Assembly: GCA_964455095.1 (NCBI GenBank)
Contig: CAYVUV010000282.1
Coordinates: 1-37,444, forward strand
Source: CAYVUV01 sp964455095
Lineage (GTDB): Bacteria > Desulfobacterota > Binatia > HRBIN30 > CADEER01
DNA length: 37,444 nt
Reading direction: 5' to 3'
The notes beneath the pieces were generated by a model that saw nothing but the letters and a program-made list of their open reading frames with translations, did not search any database and was not told where the DNA came from. Positions within the stretch are counted from its first letter, which is position 1. The number at the start of each line of letters is the position of its first letter. The position numbers and the translations under genes are program-made. Positions 1 to 7,032 of this stretch are shown in pieces.

Positions 1-2
1 TC

Positions 3-311
3 AACATCGCCTCGATCGCCAGCAAGCGCGGCCGTGCCGGCGAGGCGGCATACGCAGCGGCCAAGTTCGGCCTGCTCGGTTTCACGCAATCGCTGTTCGA
101 AGAGGTGCGCGGCCACGGCATCAAAGTCGCCGCCATTTGCCCGGGTGTGGTCGACACCGGGCTCATTCCGCCCAACAAATCGGTCGATCGCAGCAAGTTT
201 CTGCAGCCCAGCGACATTGCCGACGTGGTCGAACAGGTGCTCGCGACGCCGATCCGAGCCTGTCCGACCGAGATCATCCTCGAGCCGCAGCTCGACCCCG
301 AGCGGGCCTGA
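3..311 (+). CDS. Short-chain dehydrogenase/reductase, C-terminal part (5' end outside window)
   Basis: The frame is open from the left edge and ends in TGA at 309-311, so only about 102 C-terminal residues are seen. They carry the SDR active-site stretch: a Ser-containing segment (NIASIASKRG), then YAAAK, which is the YxxxK catalytic pair, then the PG motif (AAICPGVVDTG) after strand 6. This is a classical NAD(P)-dependent oxidoreductase of the SDR superfamily, Rossmann fold, cytoplasmic. The substrate cannot be told from this fragment and the cofactor-binding N-terminus is missing. The next SDR gene starts 4 bases after the stop, so the two are probably co-transcribed. Confidence 0.85.
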   Translation, partial: NIASIASKRGRAGEAAYAAAKFGLLGFTQSLFEEVRGHGIKVAAICPGVVDTGLIPPNKSVDRSKFLQPSDIADVVEQVLATPIRACPTEIILEPQLDPERA

Positions 312-315
312 CGCC

Positions 316-1047
316 GTGGAGCTGCGCGGCGCGACGGCGCTCGTCACCGGTGGCGGCCACCGCCTGGGCCGCCACATTGCGCTTGGCCTGGCGGCGGCCG
401 GCGCCAACGTCGTCATCAACTACCACCGCTCCGCGGCCGCCGCGGCCGATACCGCGCGCGACGCCGCGGCCCACGGCGTGCGTGCCGTCGCGCTGCAAGC
501 CGACGCCGCCGACCCCGACCAGATGCGGGCGCTGCTCGCGCGAGTCGACGCGGAGCTGCCGCCCATCGACTTGCTGGTGGCCAATGCCGGCGTCTTTCGC
601 CGCACGCCGCTCGACGCGATCACGGAAGCCGACTGGGACGACATGATGCGGCTCAACTTCACCAGCTTCCTGGTGCCCGCACAGCTGCTCGGCGAGCGCA
701 TGCGGGCGCGCGGCGCCGGCTGCATCGTCGCGCTGGCGGATGTCGCCGCCCTGCGCCCGTGGGGTGCCTACCTGCCCTACTGCGTCGCCAAGCGCTGCGT
801 CGTCGCGCTGGCCCAAGGCCTGGCCAGGGATCTCGCCCCTGCGGTGCGGGTCAACGCCATCGCGCCTGGCCCGGTGCTCTTTCCCGACGACTTCGACCCC
901 GCCGCGCGCCAGCGCGAGATCGACCGCACGCTGCTGCGCCGGGCAGGCGATCCCGTCGACATCGCCGCGGCCGTGCTCTACCTGGCGCGCAACGACTACG
1001 TCACCGGCAGCGTGCTGCCCGTCGACGGCGGCCGCCTGCTCAGCTGA
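316..1047 (+). CDS. Pteridine-reductase-like short-chain dehydrogenase (PTR1/FolM type)
   Basis: A 243-residue SDR from a GTG start 4 bases after the previous stop; no ATG lies near the Rossmann motif, so GTG is required. The nucleotide-binding motif is TGGGHRLG, matching the TGxxxRxG variant of pteridine reductases rather than the usual TGxxxGxG. NAG is present (VANAGVF). The catalytic Ser is replaced: Asp in ALADVAALRP sits 13 residues before the Tyr of YCVAK, the same Asp-Tyr spacing as the Asp/Tyr/Lys triad of Leishmania PTR1. The C-terminus has the normal NAIAPGPV and GSVLPVDGG segments. Family knowledge suggests NADPH-dependent reduction of dihydropterin or folate, or a FabG-like reaction. 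The exact substrate is inference. Confidence 0.82.
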   Translation: MELRGATALVTGGGHRLGRHIALGLAAAGANVVINYHRSAAAAADTARDAAAHGVRAVALQADAADPDQMRALLARVDAELPPIDLLVANAGVFRRTPLDAITEADWDDMMRLNFTSFLVPAQLLGERMRARGAGCIVALADVAALRPWGAYLPYCVAKRCVVALAQGLARDLAPAVRVNAIAPGPVLFPDDFDPAARQREIDRTLLRRAGDPVDIAAAVLYLARNDYVTGSVLPVDGGRLLS

Positions 1048-1078
1048 ACCCGCTGTTCGCGCGGTCCCCACGGTCTCG

Positions 1079-1645
1079 ATGTACTCTGCCACACCCCTCG
1101 CACCCGGATTCTGGGCCGACATCTTTGGCAATGATCGCCCGGTCGAGATCGAGATCGGCCCCGGCCGCGGCGAGTTTCTCATCGCCGCGGCGGCGGCGCG
1201 GCCGCTGCACAACTACTTTGCCATCGAACACTCGCACCCGAGCGCGCGCAACATCAACGACGCATTGGTCGGGCGCGGTCTGGCCAACGCGCGCGTCATC
1301 CCCGGCGACGCTCCGTGTGTCCTGGCGCTGCTGCCCGACGCCTGCGTCGCCGCCTACCACATCCAGTTCCCCGACCCGTGGTGGAAGCGCCGCCATCACC
1401 GGCGGCGGATCTGGACGCCGGCGTTCGTCGCCCTGCTGGCCCGCACGCTGGCGCCCGGTGGAGCGATCCACTTCATCACCGACGTGCCCGACTACTTCGC
1501 CTTCGCACAGGGGCTGCTGAACGCCTCCCCCGAGCTCGAGCTGGTCGCGGCCGGGCCCGCCACCGAGGCCACCACCAACTTCGCTCGCAAGGCGCTGGCG
1601 CGCGGTGTCGGCCTGCAGCGCAGTCTGCACCGGCGCCGGCCCTGA
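1079..1645 (+). CDS. trmB: tRNA (guanine-N7-)-methyltransferase
   Basis: A 188-residue SAM-dependent methyltransferase that makes m7G46 in the variable loop of tRNA. The SAM-binding motif is EIGPGRGEFL (about residues 22-31). The family-defining segment FPDPWWKRRHHRRR (about 98-111) is intact, followed by the acceptor-binding TNFARKALARG region near the C-terminus where TrmB normally has a T-x-F-E motif, so the usual Glu is not conserved. It is slightly shorter than many TrmB proteins because the N-terminal tail is short. The start is the ATG 31 bases after the SDR stop; no strong ribosome-binding site precedes it. It converges on the moeB-like gene with only 16 bases between the stops. Confidence 0.92.
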   Translation: MYSATPLAPGFWADIFGNDRPVEIEIGPGRGEFLIAAAAARPLHNYFAIEHSHPSARNINDALVGRGLANARVIPGDAPCVLALLPDACVAAYHIQFPDPWWKRRHHRRRIWTPAFVALLARTLAPGGAIHFITDVPDYFAFAQGLLNASPELELVAAGPATEATTNFARKALARGVGLQRSLHRRRP

Positions 1646-1661
1646 GCGCGCCCGCGGCGCC

Positions 1662-2879
1662 TCAGGCCGACGCGGCGGCCGGTGCGTGCGCTGCGTCGCC
1701 GTGCGCCGGACCGCGCAGGCCGCAGAATTCTTCGTAGTCGATCAGCTTGGTGATCGTCGGGTGCGTCCCGCACATCGGGCACTCCGGATCCTTGCGCAGC
1801 TTGTGGATGCGCAGTTCCATGCTCAACGTGTCGAAGTACACCATGCGCCCGATCAACGGCTTGCCGACGCCGAGGATCAGCTTCATCGTCTCCAGCGCTT
1901 GTACACATCCGACCAGCCCGGGCAGCACGCCGAGCACGCCCGCCTCCTGACAACTCGGCGCCGCGCCCGGCGGCGGCGGCTCGGGGAACAAGCAGCGGTA
2001 GCAGGGGCCCTTGCCGGGATAGAACACGGACGCCTGGCCCTCGAACTGGAAGATGCTGCCGTGCACGTTGGGTTTACCGGTCATCACGCACGCATCGTTG
2101 ACCAGGTAGCGGGTGGCGAAGTTGTCGCAGCCGTCGACGACGATGTCGTAGTCGCGGATCAGCTCCATGATGTTGTCGGAGGTCAGCCGCGTTTCGTAGC
2201 CGATCACCTTGACGTCGGGGTTCAGCGCGTTGAGCGTCAGGCGCGCCGACTCGATCTTCGGCATGCCGACGCGGTCGTTGGTGTGCAGGATCTGGCGCTG
2301 CAGGTTGCTCAGGTCGACGACGTCGTTGTCGACCAGGCCGATCGTCCCGACACCCGCCGCCGCCAGGTACAGCGCAGAAGGCGAGCCGAGACCGCCGGCA
2401 CCGATCAGCAGCACCTTGGCGTCGAGCAGCTTCGCCTGGCCTGCCTCACCCACCTCGGGCAGCAGGAAGTGGCGGCTGTAGCGGTTGAGCTGCTCGGCCG
2501 AGAACTGGCGGTCCTGCACCCACGGATGACCGGCGTTCTTCCACGCCCCGTACCCACCGGACATCGACACCACGTTCTGGTAACCCATCTCCTTCAGCGT
2601 GCGGCCGGCGAGCAGCGAACGCGTGCCGCCGGCGCAGTACAGCACGACGTGAGCCGCCTTGTCGGGCACCACCTCTTCGACGCGCATGTCGAGAAAGCCG
2701 CGCGGCACGGAGACCGATCCGGGCAGATGCCCTTCGCGGTATTCCTCCTTCTCGCGCACGTCGAGCAGCGTGAAGCCGCCGCCGTTGTTGAGATGCTGGC
2801 GCACCTCGTCGGGTGTCCACTCGGGCACCTGCTTGCGCGCCTCCTGCATGATGTCTTTGAAGGACTTGGCCATGCTCAT
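1662..2879 (-). CDS. moeB: Rhodanese-MoeB/ThiF fusion: sulfur-carrier adenylyltransferase
   Basis: A 405-residue fusion. Residues about 20-125 are a rhodanese domain with the persulfide-forming loop CAGGTRS (Cys82). Residues about 130-380 are an E1-like ThiF/MoeB domain: NRYSRH, the ATP loop GAGGLGSP (160-167), DNDVVDLSNLQRQ, the DGCDNF segment, Cys310 in the SCQEAGVLG loop, and a zinc site from CYRC (293, 296) and CPMC (367, 370). This enzyme adenylates the C-terminal Gly-Gly of MoaD/ThiS-type sulfur carriers; the rhodanese would supply sulfur. In MOCS3/Uba4/MoeZ the rhodanese is C-terminal, whereas here it is N-terminal. No MoaD or ThiS is nearby. It is last in the minus-strand run, 19 bases after the small membrane protein. 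Confidence 0.9.
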   Translation of the reverse strand: MSMAKSFKDIMQEARKQVPEWTPDEVRQHLNNGGGFTLLDVREKEEYREGHLPGSVSVPRGFLDMRVEEVVPDKAAHVVLYCAGGTRSLLAGRTLKEMGYQNVVSMSGGYGAWKNAGHPWVQDRQFSAEQLNRYSRHFLLPEVGEAGQAKLLDAKVLLIGAGGLGSPSALYLAAAGVGTIGLVDNDVVDLSNLQRQILHTNDRVGMPKIESARLTLNALNPDVKVIGYETRLTSDNIMELIRDYDIVVDGCDNFATRYLVNDACVMTGKPNVHGSIFQFEGQASVFYPGKGPCYRCLFPEPPPPGAAPSCQEAGVLGVLPGLVGCVQALETMKLILGVGKPLIGRMVYFDTLSMELRIHKLRKDPECPMCGTHPTITKLIDYEEFCGLRGPAHGDAAHAPAAASA

Positions 2880-2898
2880 CGCCTCGTAATTCTGCCGG

Positions 2899-3177
2899 TC
2901 AGCTCTGCCGCACCGGCGCGTTGACTTCCGCTCCCGGCACCGCCCCGGCCGCCTGCGCGGCCTCGAGCGTGCGGCGCAGCTCGCGAATGAGACGGTCGCT
3001 CTGGGCGGCGTGCACCATGGCGACGAAGTTGGCCGCCAGGACGGTGATCAGTGCCGCGGTCGACCAGTACATGTGCGAAAGGACGTCGGCCCCGCGCAGC
3101 ACGAACATCCCTTTGCCGAACGCGATCAGCATGATCGCCGTCGACGCCCCGGTGAGGAGCATGGTGACCCTGCCCAT
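2899..3177 (-). CDS. Small two-helix membrane protein of unknown function
   Basis: I do not recognise a family for this 92-residue protein. It has two hydrophobic segments, about residues 6-27 (LLTGASTAIMLIAFGKGMFV) and 38-56 (WSTAALITVLAANFVAMVH), followed by a charged, probably helical C-terminal tail rich in Arg, Glu and Ala. The start is the ATG at 3175-3177, 10 bases after the NuoI-like stop. Such tight spacing suggests co-translation and a partnership with the NuoI-like ferredoxin: it might be the membrane anchor for that protein, which lacks the membrane arm of complex I here. That role is inference from position only. Confidence 0.7.
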   Translation of the reverse strand: MGRVTMLLTGASTAIMLIAFGKGMFVLRGADVLSHMYWSTAALITVLAANFVAMVHAAQSDRLIRELRRTLEAAQAAGAVPGAEVNAPVRQS

Positions 3178-3187
3178 GGTGCGCCCG

Positions 3188-3787
3188 TCAACCCCGCGCG
3201 GCCGGGACTTCGCCCTTTTGGAGCGCGGCCAGGTCGGCCAGGTGGTCTTCCATGAGCGCGGCGCGGCCGCGCGTCGCCATCGTCTTCGAGCGCTTGATGA
3301 AGATGTCCTTGGTCTCGATGAAATCCGAGCGCTTGTAGCCCCAGATCTTTGGGTGGACGTAGGTATCCATTCGAATCGCGTCGCACGGGCACGCCTCGAC
3401 GCACATGCCGCAGTAGATGCAGCGCAGGGTGTCGATCTCGTAGCGCAGGGGGAACTTCTCCACCGCCGGGTCTGGATGCTCACCCGCCTCGATGAAGATG
3501 CAATTGGCCGGGCACGCCGTGGCGCACAGGAAGCAGGCCGTGCAGCGCACCGACTCGTCCGCCTTGAGCGTCAGGCGATGCGCGCCGCGGAAGTTGTCGG
3601 GATAGAGCTTGTGCTCGTCGGGATACTGCGTGGTGATCGACGCGCGCACGCCCTTGGCGACGCCCACGACGTGCAGGGCGTGCAGGCTCAAGTTGCGCCA
3701 GAAGCGGTAGCTGGTGACGATCAAACCGCGCAGGATCTCGGGCAGATAGGCCCGTTCCCAGCCGTTCATTTCCTCGCGACGTTTCAT
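3188..3787 (-). CDS. Orphan NuoI-like 2[4Fe-4S] ferredoxin
   Basis: A 199-residue protein of the complex I 23-kDa subunit (NuoI) family. Two cluster motifs are complete: Cys82, 85, 88, 92 (CTACFLCATACP) and Cys123, 126, 129, 133 (CIYCGMCVEACP). The N-terminus has the amphipathic NuoI-type region before the first cluster, and the C-terminus has a KRSDFIETKDIFIKR segment, so it resembles true NuoI more than a free ferredoxin. The start chosen is the ATG at 3785-3787; the frame extends 17 codons upstream without a better signal. No other nuo gene is present. Its neighbours are a small membrane protein and a LON-domain protein, so it may pass electrons in another complex. Confidence 0.86.
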   Translation of the reverse strand: MKRREEMNGWERAYLPEILRGLIVTSYRFWRNLSLHALHVVGVAKGVRASITTQYPDEHKLYPDNFRGAHRLTLKADESVRCTACFLCATACPANCIFIEAGEHPDPAVEKFPLRYEIDTLRCIYCGMCVEACPCDAIRMDTYVHPKIWGYKRSDFIETKDIFIKRSKTMATRGRAALMEDHLADLAALQKGEVPAARG

Positions 3788-3855
3788 ACTGATTTGCGAT
3801 CCTCGTCCGCCTACTATCGCCCACCCCGCCGGCGACAATCAAGGCGGGGGCGCGG

Positions 3856-4533
3856 TCAGTGGTACCACTCGTCGCCGTCGTCTGCGAGCGCGCCCGCATC
3901 CATGGCAAACTGCACCACCTCGCACAGCCGGGCGCCGCGGTCGGACAGCGACGGGGCCTCGAGCAACGCCTGCTTCTCGAGCGGGGAGAACTCGAGGGCG
4001 TAGCACAGGAAATTGACCAATAGCTCATCCGATACGCTGGCGTCGTCGAGCAGCGCGCCGGCGCGCTTCGGCTCGCGGTCGCCGAGATAGCCGCGCACAA
4101 GATCGCACAGCCGGGTGCGAAAGCCCGGTGGCAGAGCGGTCGGACCGGGCGGGCGCCAGGAGACGTTCGCCTGCCGATACGACCGCTGCCGGTCCTCGCC
4201 GGAGATGACGAACTCGCGCACCCCCTGCAGGAGAATGTTGTAGCGTCCGTCGGCCAGCGGCTCCACGCTCACCATCCGGCCCGCGCAGCCGACCGGATAG
4301 ATGTCGGGGCTGCCGTGGTAGTCGCGCCGCCAATCGCCGCGCAACAGGACCATGCCGATCAGCCGGTCCTCGACGCGCGACACGTCGCGCACCAGCTCGC
4401 GATAGCGCGGCTCGAAGATGTGGAGCGGCAGCGGCACGCCCGGGAACAGCACAGCGTTGGGCAGCGGAAAGAGCGGGACGACCGACGGCAGCCCCACCAG
4501 GGGTGCGTCGCCCCTGCCGCGATCGTCGGCCAT
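3856..4533 (-). CDS. LON substrate-binding domain protein
   Basis: A 225-residue protein made of the LON N-terminal (substrate-binding) domain without the AAA+ ATPase or Ser-Lys protease. The hallmark opening VVPLFPLPNAVLFPGVPLPL (about 19-38) is followed by HIFEPRYREL, then GCAGRMVSVEPLADGRYNIL, as in the beta domain. The C-terminal half is helical. Stand-alone LON-domain proteins are widespread in proteobacteria; their function is poorly known, and a peptide or damaged-protein-binding role is usually assumed. Its ATG directly abuts the perR stop, so it is probably translated with the peroxide regulator. No catalytic residues are visible. Confidence 0.88.
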   Translation of the reverse strand: MADDRGRGDAPLVGLPSVVPLFPLPNAVLFPGVPLPLHIFEPRYRELVRDVSRVEDRLIGMVLLRGDWRRDYHGSPDIYPVGCAGRMVSVEPLADGRYNILLQGVREFVISGEDRQRSYRQANVSWRPPGPTALPPGFRTRLCDLVRGYLGDREPKRAGALLDDASVSDELLVNFLCYALEFSPLEKQALLEAPSLSDRGARLCEVVQFAMDAGALADDGDEWYH

Positions 4534-4929
4534 CTACGCCTCGTTGGCGCCGCGACCTGCGCAGTCGCGGCACAGGCCGTAGACCGCCGTCGTGCGCCAG
4601 TGCACCACGTAGCCGGCGCGTTGCAGGGTGGCGTCGGCGGCGGCGGCGCCGGATGTTGCGAGGTCCGTGACGGCGCCGCAGCGCTCACACACGAAGTGGT
4701 CATGGGCGTCCGTCATGGCGTCGAAATGGGCCACGCCGTCGCCGAGGCGAATGACGCGCATGCGGCCCTGCTCGCGCAGCTTCTCCAGGTTGCGATAGAC
4801 GGTGCCCAGGGAGATGCGCGGGATCGCGCGCCGCACGCGCTCCAGAACCTGGTCGGCCGTCGGATGGTCGGCGGAGCCAACCAGCACGTCATACGTCGCG
4901 CTGAGCTGGCGGGTCGAGCGCGCCTTCAT
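4534..4929 (-). CDS. perR: PerR-like peroxide-sensing Fur-family repressor
   Basis: A 131-residue Fur-family regulator. Aligned by eye with B. subtilis PerR (offset 15), all five regulatory-metal ligands are present: His22, Asp70, His76, His78 and Asp89 (PerR His37, Asp85, His91, His93, Asp104). Asp at the last position, not Glu, favours PerR over Fur. The structural zinc site is Cys81, Cys84, Cys120, Cys123. The DNA-recognition helix is in SLGTVYRNLEKLREQGR. The N-terminus is about 15 residues shorter than PerR, so helix 1 is missing or the start is wrong. ATG overlaps the DUF3501 stop (ATGA). With rubrerythrin two genes away, H2O2 sensing and autoregulation of this unit is the likely role. 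Confidence 0.86.
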   Translation of the reverse strand: MKARSTRQLSATYDVLVGSADHPTADQVLERVRRAIPRISLGTVYRNLEKLREQGRMRVIRLGDGVAHFDAMTDAHDHFVCERCGAVTDLATSGAAAADATLQRAGYVVHWRTTAVYGLCRDCAGRGANEA

Positions 4930-5525
4930 GGCACGCCGCGCAAATCGTCGGCGAGCGCCGCGCGCACCTCGCCCTCGAGCGCCGTGCGGGCCTGGTAGTG
5001 CGGATGGTCGATGACCAGCCACACCGCGGTCGCCGGGTCGGCAAACATCTGGCGGGCCGGCGCCGGAAGCGCGAAGCGCACGTACTGAACGGCGCTGAGC
5101 TTCTCTTCGTTGCTGCGCCCGACCTCGAAGCTCGCCGGCACGGCGTGCGGCCCGACGTCCAGCCGTACCGCTTCGTCGATGCCGATCAGGCGACGCAGAC
5201 GCTCGGGCGCGCTGTCCTGGTCCGTCATCTCGATCAACATCGTCGCGCTGAGCTCACCGGGCTGCGGCAGCAGCGCGTTGTAGACCTCGAGCTCGTAGCG
5301 CACCGCATCGAGATCGGTGATGCGCTCGGCGCGCAACATCTCGTGAATCTGGAAGAAGACCGTGTCGTAGTTCTCGAAGACGAAGGTGACGCTCTCGCCC
5401 ACCGGCACGCGCCGGTGGCGCTTCAGCGCGATGACGCGCCGCCGCACATCGTCCCGCATGGCCTCGTAGCGATCGAGGCCGACGACATCGTTCAGCGTGA
5501 CCGGCCGGATGGACGACAAGGACAT
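4926..5525 (-). CDS. DUF3501 family protein
   Basis: A 199-residue protein I recognise as DUF3501: it opens with a TLNDVVGLDRYEAMR segment, then VIALKRHRRVPVG, VTFVFENYDTVFFQIHEMLR and a YNALLPQPGELSATMLIEM core, all conserved in the family. From general knowledge, DUF3501 genes often sit beside rubrerythrin and a HdrD/GlpC-like iron-sulfur protein; biochemical function is unknown. Many acidic and His residues in the core (YDTVFFQIHEM) could bind metal, but this is a guess. It lies between rubrerythrin and perR, with a hairpin before it and a 4-base overlap after it, so a part in peroxide defence is inferred from context. Confidence 0.83.
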   Translation of the reverse strand: MSLSSIRPVTLNDVVGLDRYEAMRDDVRRRVIALKRHRRVPVGESVTFVFENYDTVFFQIHEMLRAERITDLDAVRYELEVYNALLPQPGELSATMLIEMTDQDSAPERLRRLIGIDEAVRLDVGPHAVPASFEVGRSNEEKLSAVQYVRFALPAPARQMFADPATAVWLVIDHPHYQARTALEGEVRAALADDLRGVP

Positions 5526-5548
5526 GGATCGTTGTCTGTCGCAGATGA

Positions 5549-5579
5549 CGGGACGGGGCCGACACGCGGCCCCGTCCCG
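5549..5579 (-). terminator. Perfect 13-bp hairpin between rubrerythrin and DUF3501
   Basis: The arms 5549-5561 and 5567-5579 are exact reverse complements (13 bp, almost all G:C) around the 5-base loop ACACG. It starts 10 bases downstream of the rubrerythrin stop on the minus strand. No T-run follows on that strand, so it is not a textbook intrinsic terminator. It could protect the rubrerythrin mRNA 3' end or attenuate read-through into DUF3501-perR, giving more rubrerythrin than regulator. Confidence 0.6.
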
Positions 5580-5589
5580 CGACTGGGAT

Positions 5590-6015
5590 TTAGAGGCTCA
5601 GCCCCTCGAGGCCCTTCTGGAAGCGGCCGGCATGCGACTTCTCGGCGCGCGCCAGCGTCTCGAACCACTCGGCGATCTCGTCCAGACCCTCCTCGCGAGC
5701 CGTCTTGGCAAAACCGGGGTACATCTGTGTGTACTCGTAGGTCTCGCCTTCCACGGCCGACTTGAGGTTCTTTTCGGTGTCGCCGACCGGCAGGCCGGTG
5801 GCCGGATCGCCGACTTCCTTCAGGAAGTCCATGTGCCCGAAGGCATGGCCAGTCTCGGCTTCCGAGGTATCGCGGAACAGGCCGCCAATGTCCGGGTACC
5901 CCTCGATGTCCGCCCGGCGGGCGAAGTACAGGTAACGCCGATTGGCCTGTGATTCCCCGGCGAATGCCGCCTTGAGATTGTCGTGCGTCTTGCTGCCCTT
6001 GAGTGCCTTTGCCAT
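5590..6015 (-). CDS. Rubrerythrin (diiron domain only)
   Basis: A 141-residue ferritin-like peroxidase. Iron ligands are visible as Glu21 (FAGESQANRRY), Glu54-xx-His57 (EAETGH), Glu91/Glu94 (VEGETYEYTQMY) and Glu125-xx-His128 (AEKSH), the paired E/ExxH layout of rubrerythrins. The C-terminal rubredoxin-like domain of classical rubrerythrin is absent, so another protein must supply electrons, perhaps the BFD-like ferredoxin just upstream. The likely role is reduction of H2O2 to water in the cytoplasm. An AAGAGGAGA ribosome-binding site precedes the ATG. A promoter and inverted repeat lie directly upstream, and a hairpin lies directly downstream. Confidence 0.93.
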   Translation of the reverse strand: MAKALKGSKTHDNLKAAFAGESQANRRYLYFARRADIEGYPDIGGLFRDTSEAETGHAFGHMDFLKEVGDPATGLPVGDTEKNLKSAVEGETYEYTQMYPGFAKTAREEGLDEIAEWFETLARAEKSHAGRFQKGLEGLSL

Positions 6016-6035
6016 GTCTCGTTCTCTCCTCTTAT

Positions 6036-6050
6036 CAGGAACTATTCCTG
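6036..6050. promoter_or_regulatory. Inverted repeat, candidate operator for the rubrerythrin promoter
   Basis: The 15-base element CAGGAACTATTCCTG has perfect 6-bp arms around a 3-base centre. It lies directly downstream of the proposed -10 box, where transcription should start, and 20 bases before the rubrerythrin ATG. A repressor bound here would block initiation, which fits autoregulation by the PerR-like protein two genes on. It does not resemble the B. subtilis PerR box closely, so the regulator is unproven. Confidence 0.5.
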
Positions 6051-6058
6051 TTTGGGGC

Positions 6059-6087
6059 TAACTAGAGCAGCTGCGCGGACCTGTCAA
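6059..6087 (-). promoter_or_regulatory. Candidate sigma70-type promoter of rubrerythrin operon
   Basis: On the minus strand a perfect TTGACA (6082-6087) is followed after 17 bases by TAGTTA (6059-6064). The -10 match is poor, but the -35 is exact, the spacing is ideal, and the predicted start falls in the inverted repeat at 6036-6050. It lies in the gap between the BFD-like gene and rubrerythrin. Confidence 0.45.
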
Positions 6088-6105
6088 TGCACCCGCCCGA
6101 GCCGC

Positions 6106-6324
6106 TCAGGGTTTCTTCTCCAGCATGGCGCGCACGACCGGGCCGCAACGCTTGGCTCCGCACGGACCGGTTCCCGCACGCGTCCGGCGCTTGACGTCGT
6201 CGAACGTCGTCGCGCCGGCGCGGATGGCCTTCTCGATGGTGCCTTTCTTGATCTTGTTGCAGAGACAGACGACCCGGTACGACTCGATGATCGCGCGTCG
6301 CACCGCATCGTCGTCGTCGCTCAC
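6106..6324 (-). CDS. BFD-like [2Fe-2S] ferredoxin
   Basis: A 72-residue protein of the bacterioferritin-associated ferredoxin (BFD)-like type. The cluster Cys residues are a CLC pair (residues 20 and 22) and a second pair in GTGPCGAKRCGP. The helical stretch IKKGTIEKAIRAGATTFDDV between them matches the fold. Relatives pass electrons to iron stores or form small domains of larger oxidoreductases. The start is a GTG with an AGGGG site 5 bases upstream; no ATG is available. It sits just before rubrerythrin, which lacks its own rubredoxin domain, so electron donation to rubrerythrin is a reasonable but untested idea. Confidence 0.82.
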   Translation of the reverse strand: MSDDDDAVRRAIIESYRVVCLCNKIKKGTIEKAIRAGATTFDDVKRRTRAGTGPCGAKRCGPVVRAMLEKKP

Positions 6325-6371
6325 AGATACCCCTGGCTCTCACCCGCGAGCGGCTGGTGCCGCCTTTGGGA

Positions 6372-6974
6372 TCACAAACCGAGTACTTGCACCGCAGGGC
6401 GCTGGCGCAAGCGCTCGATCCACGCCGCCACGTGTCGCAGGCGCGGGTCGATTTCGACCCCAAGGCGCGCCAACACCAGCACGGCCGGGACAAAGGCCAC
6501 GTCGGCCAACGAGAAATCCCCGACCAGAAAGTCCTTGCCGCCGAGGAAGCTCTCCGCCCGCGCCAGGCCACGGCTCAGCTCGGTGCGGTAACGCTGCAGG
6601 CGCTCGGCGTCCTGTTCGACCTCGGGCTTACTCAATTCCGCCATGACGAAGCCGGCCGAGGGCAGAAACGAGTTGTCGCAGAAGTCTTCGATCAGCCGCA
6701 CGCGGGCACGGCCGCCGGAATCCTCGGGCATCAGGCCCGGGTGCGGGTACTCGTCTTCCAAGTACTCGTTGATGATCGTCGAATCGTACACTACCACGTC
6801 CTCGTCGATGAGGACCGGAACTCTTCCGTAAGGGTTGAGCTTCAGAAACTCGGGATTCTTCTGCTCGCCTTTGCGCAAATCGACGAAAACCGTCTCGTAT
6901 TCCAACTCTTTTTCAGCCAGCACCACCCGCACCTTCTGCGCAAAGGGGCAATCTGGATAATCGTACAATCTCAT
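6372..6974 (-). CDS. Glutathione S-transferase family protein
   Basis: A 200-residue GST. The thioredoxin-fold N-terminal domain has an active-site-like CPFAQKVR (Cys9) as in omega/beta-type GSTs, the cis-Pro segment NPYGRVPVLID (about 47-57) and a D-S-T in place of the usual E-S glutathione gamma-Glu contact (VVYDSTIINEYLEDEYP). The helical C-terminal domain ends with the N-capping box FSLADVAFVP and a terminal WIERLRQRPAVQ. It may conjugate or reduce electrophiles or act as a thiol oxidoreductase. A GGGAGG site lies about 10 bases before the ATG. It precedes the BFD/rubrerythrin genes on the same strand, a setting in line with oxidative stress. Confidence 0.9.
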   Translation of the reverse strand: MRLYDYPDCPFAQKVRVVLAEKELEYETVFVDLRKGEQKNPEFLKLNPYGRVPVLIDEDVVVYDSTIINEYLEDEYPHPGLMPEDSGGRARVRLIEDFCDNSFLPSAGFVMAELSKPEVEQDAERLQRYRTELSRGLARAESFLGGKDFLVGDFSLADVAFVPAVLVLARLGVEIDPRLRHVAAWIERLRQRPAVQVLGL

Positions 6975-7032
6975 CGTTCACCGCCTCCCATGTGGGCCCA
7001 ACCCCGTTTGGTTCTATTAGCGGCACCATCGC

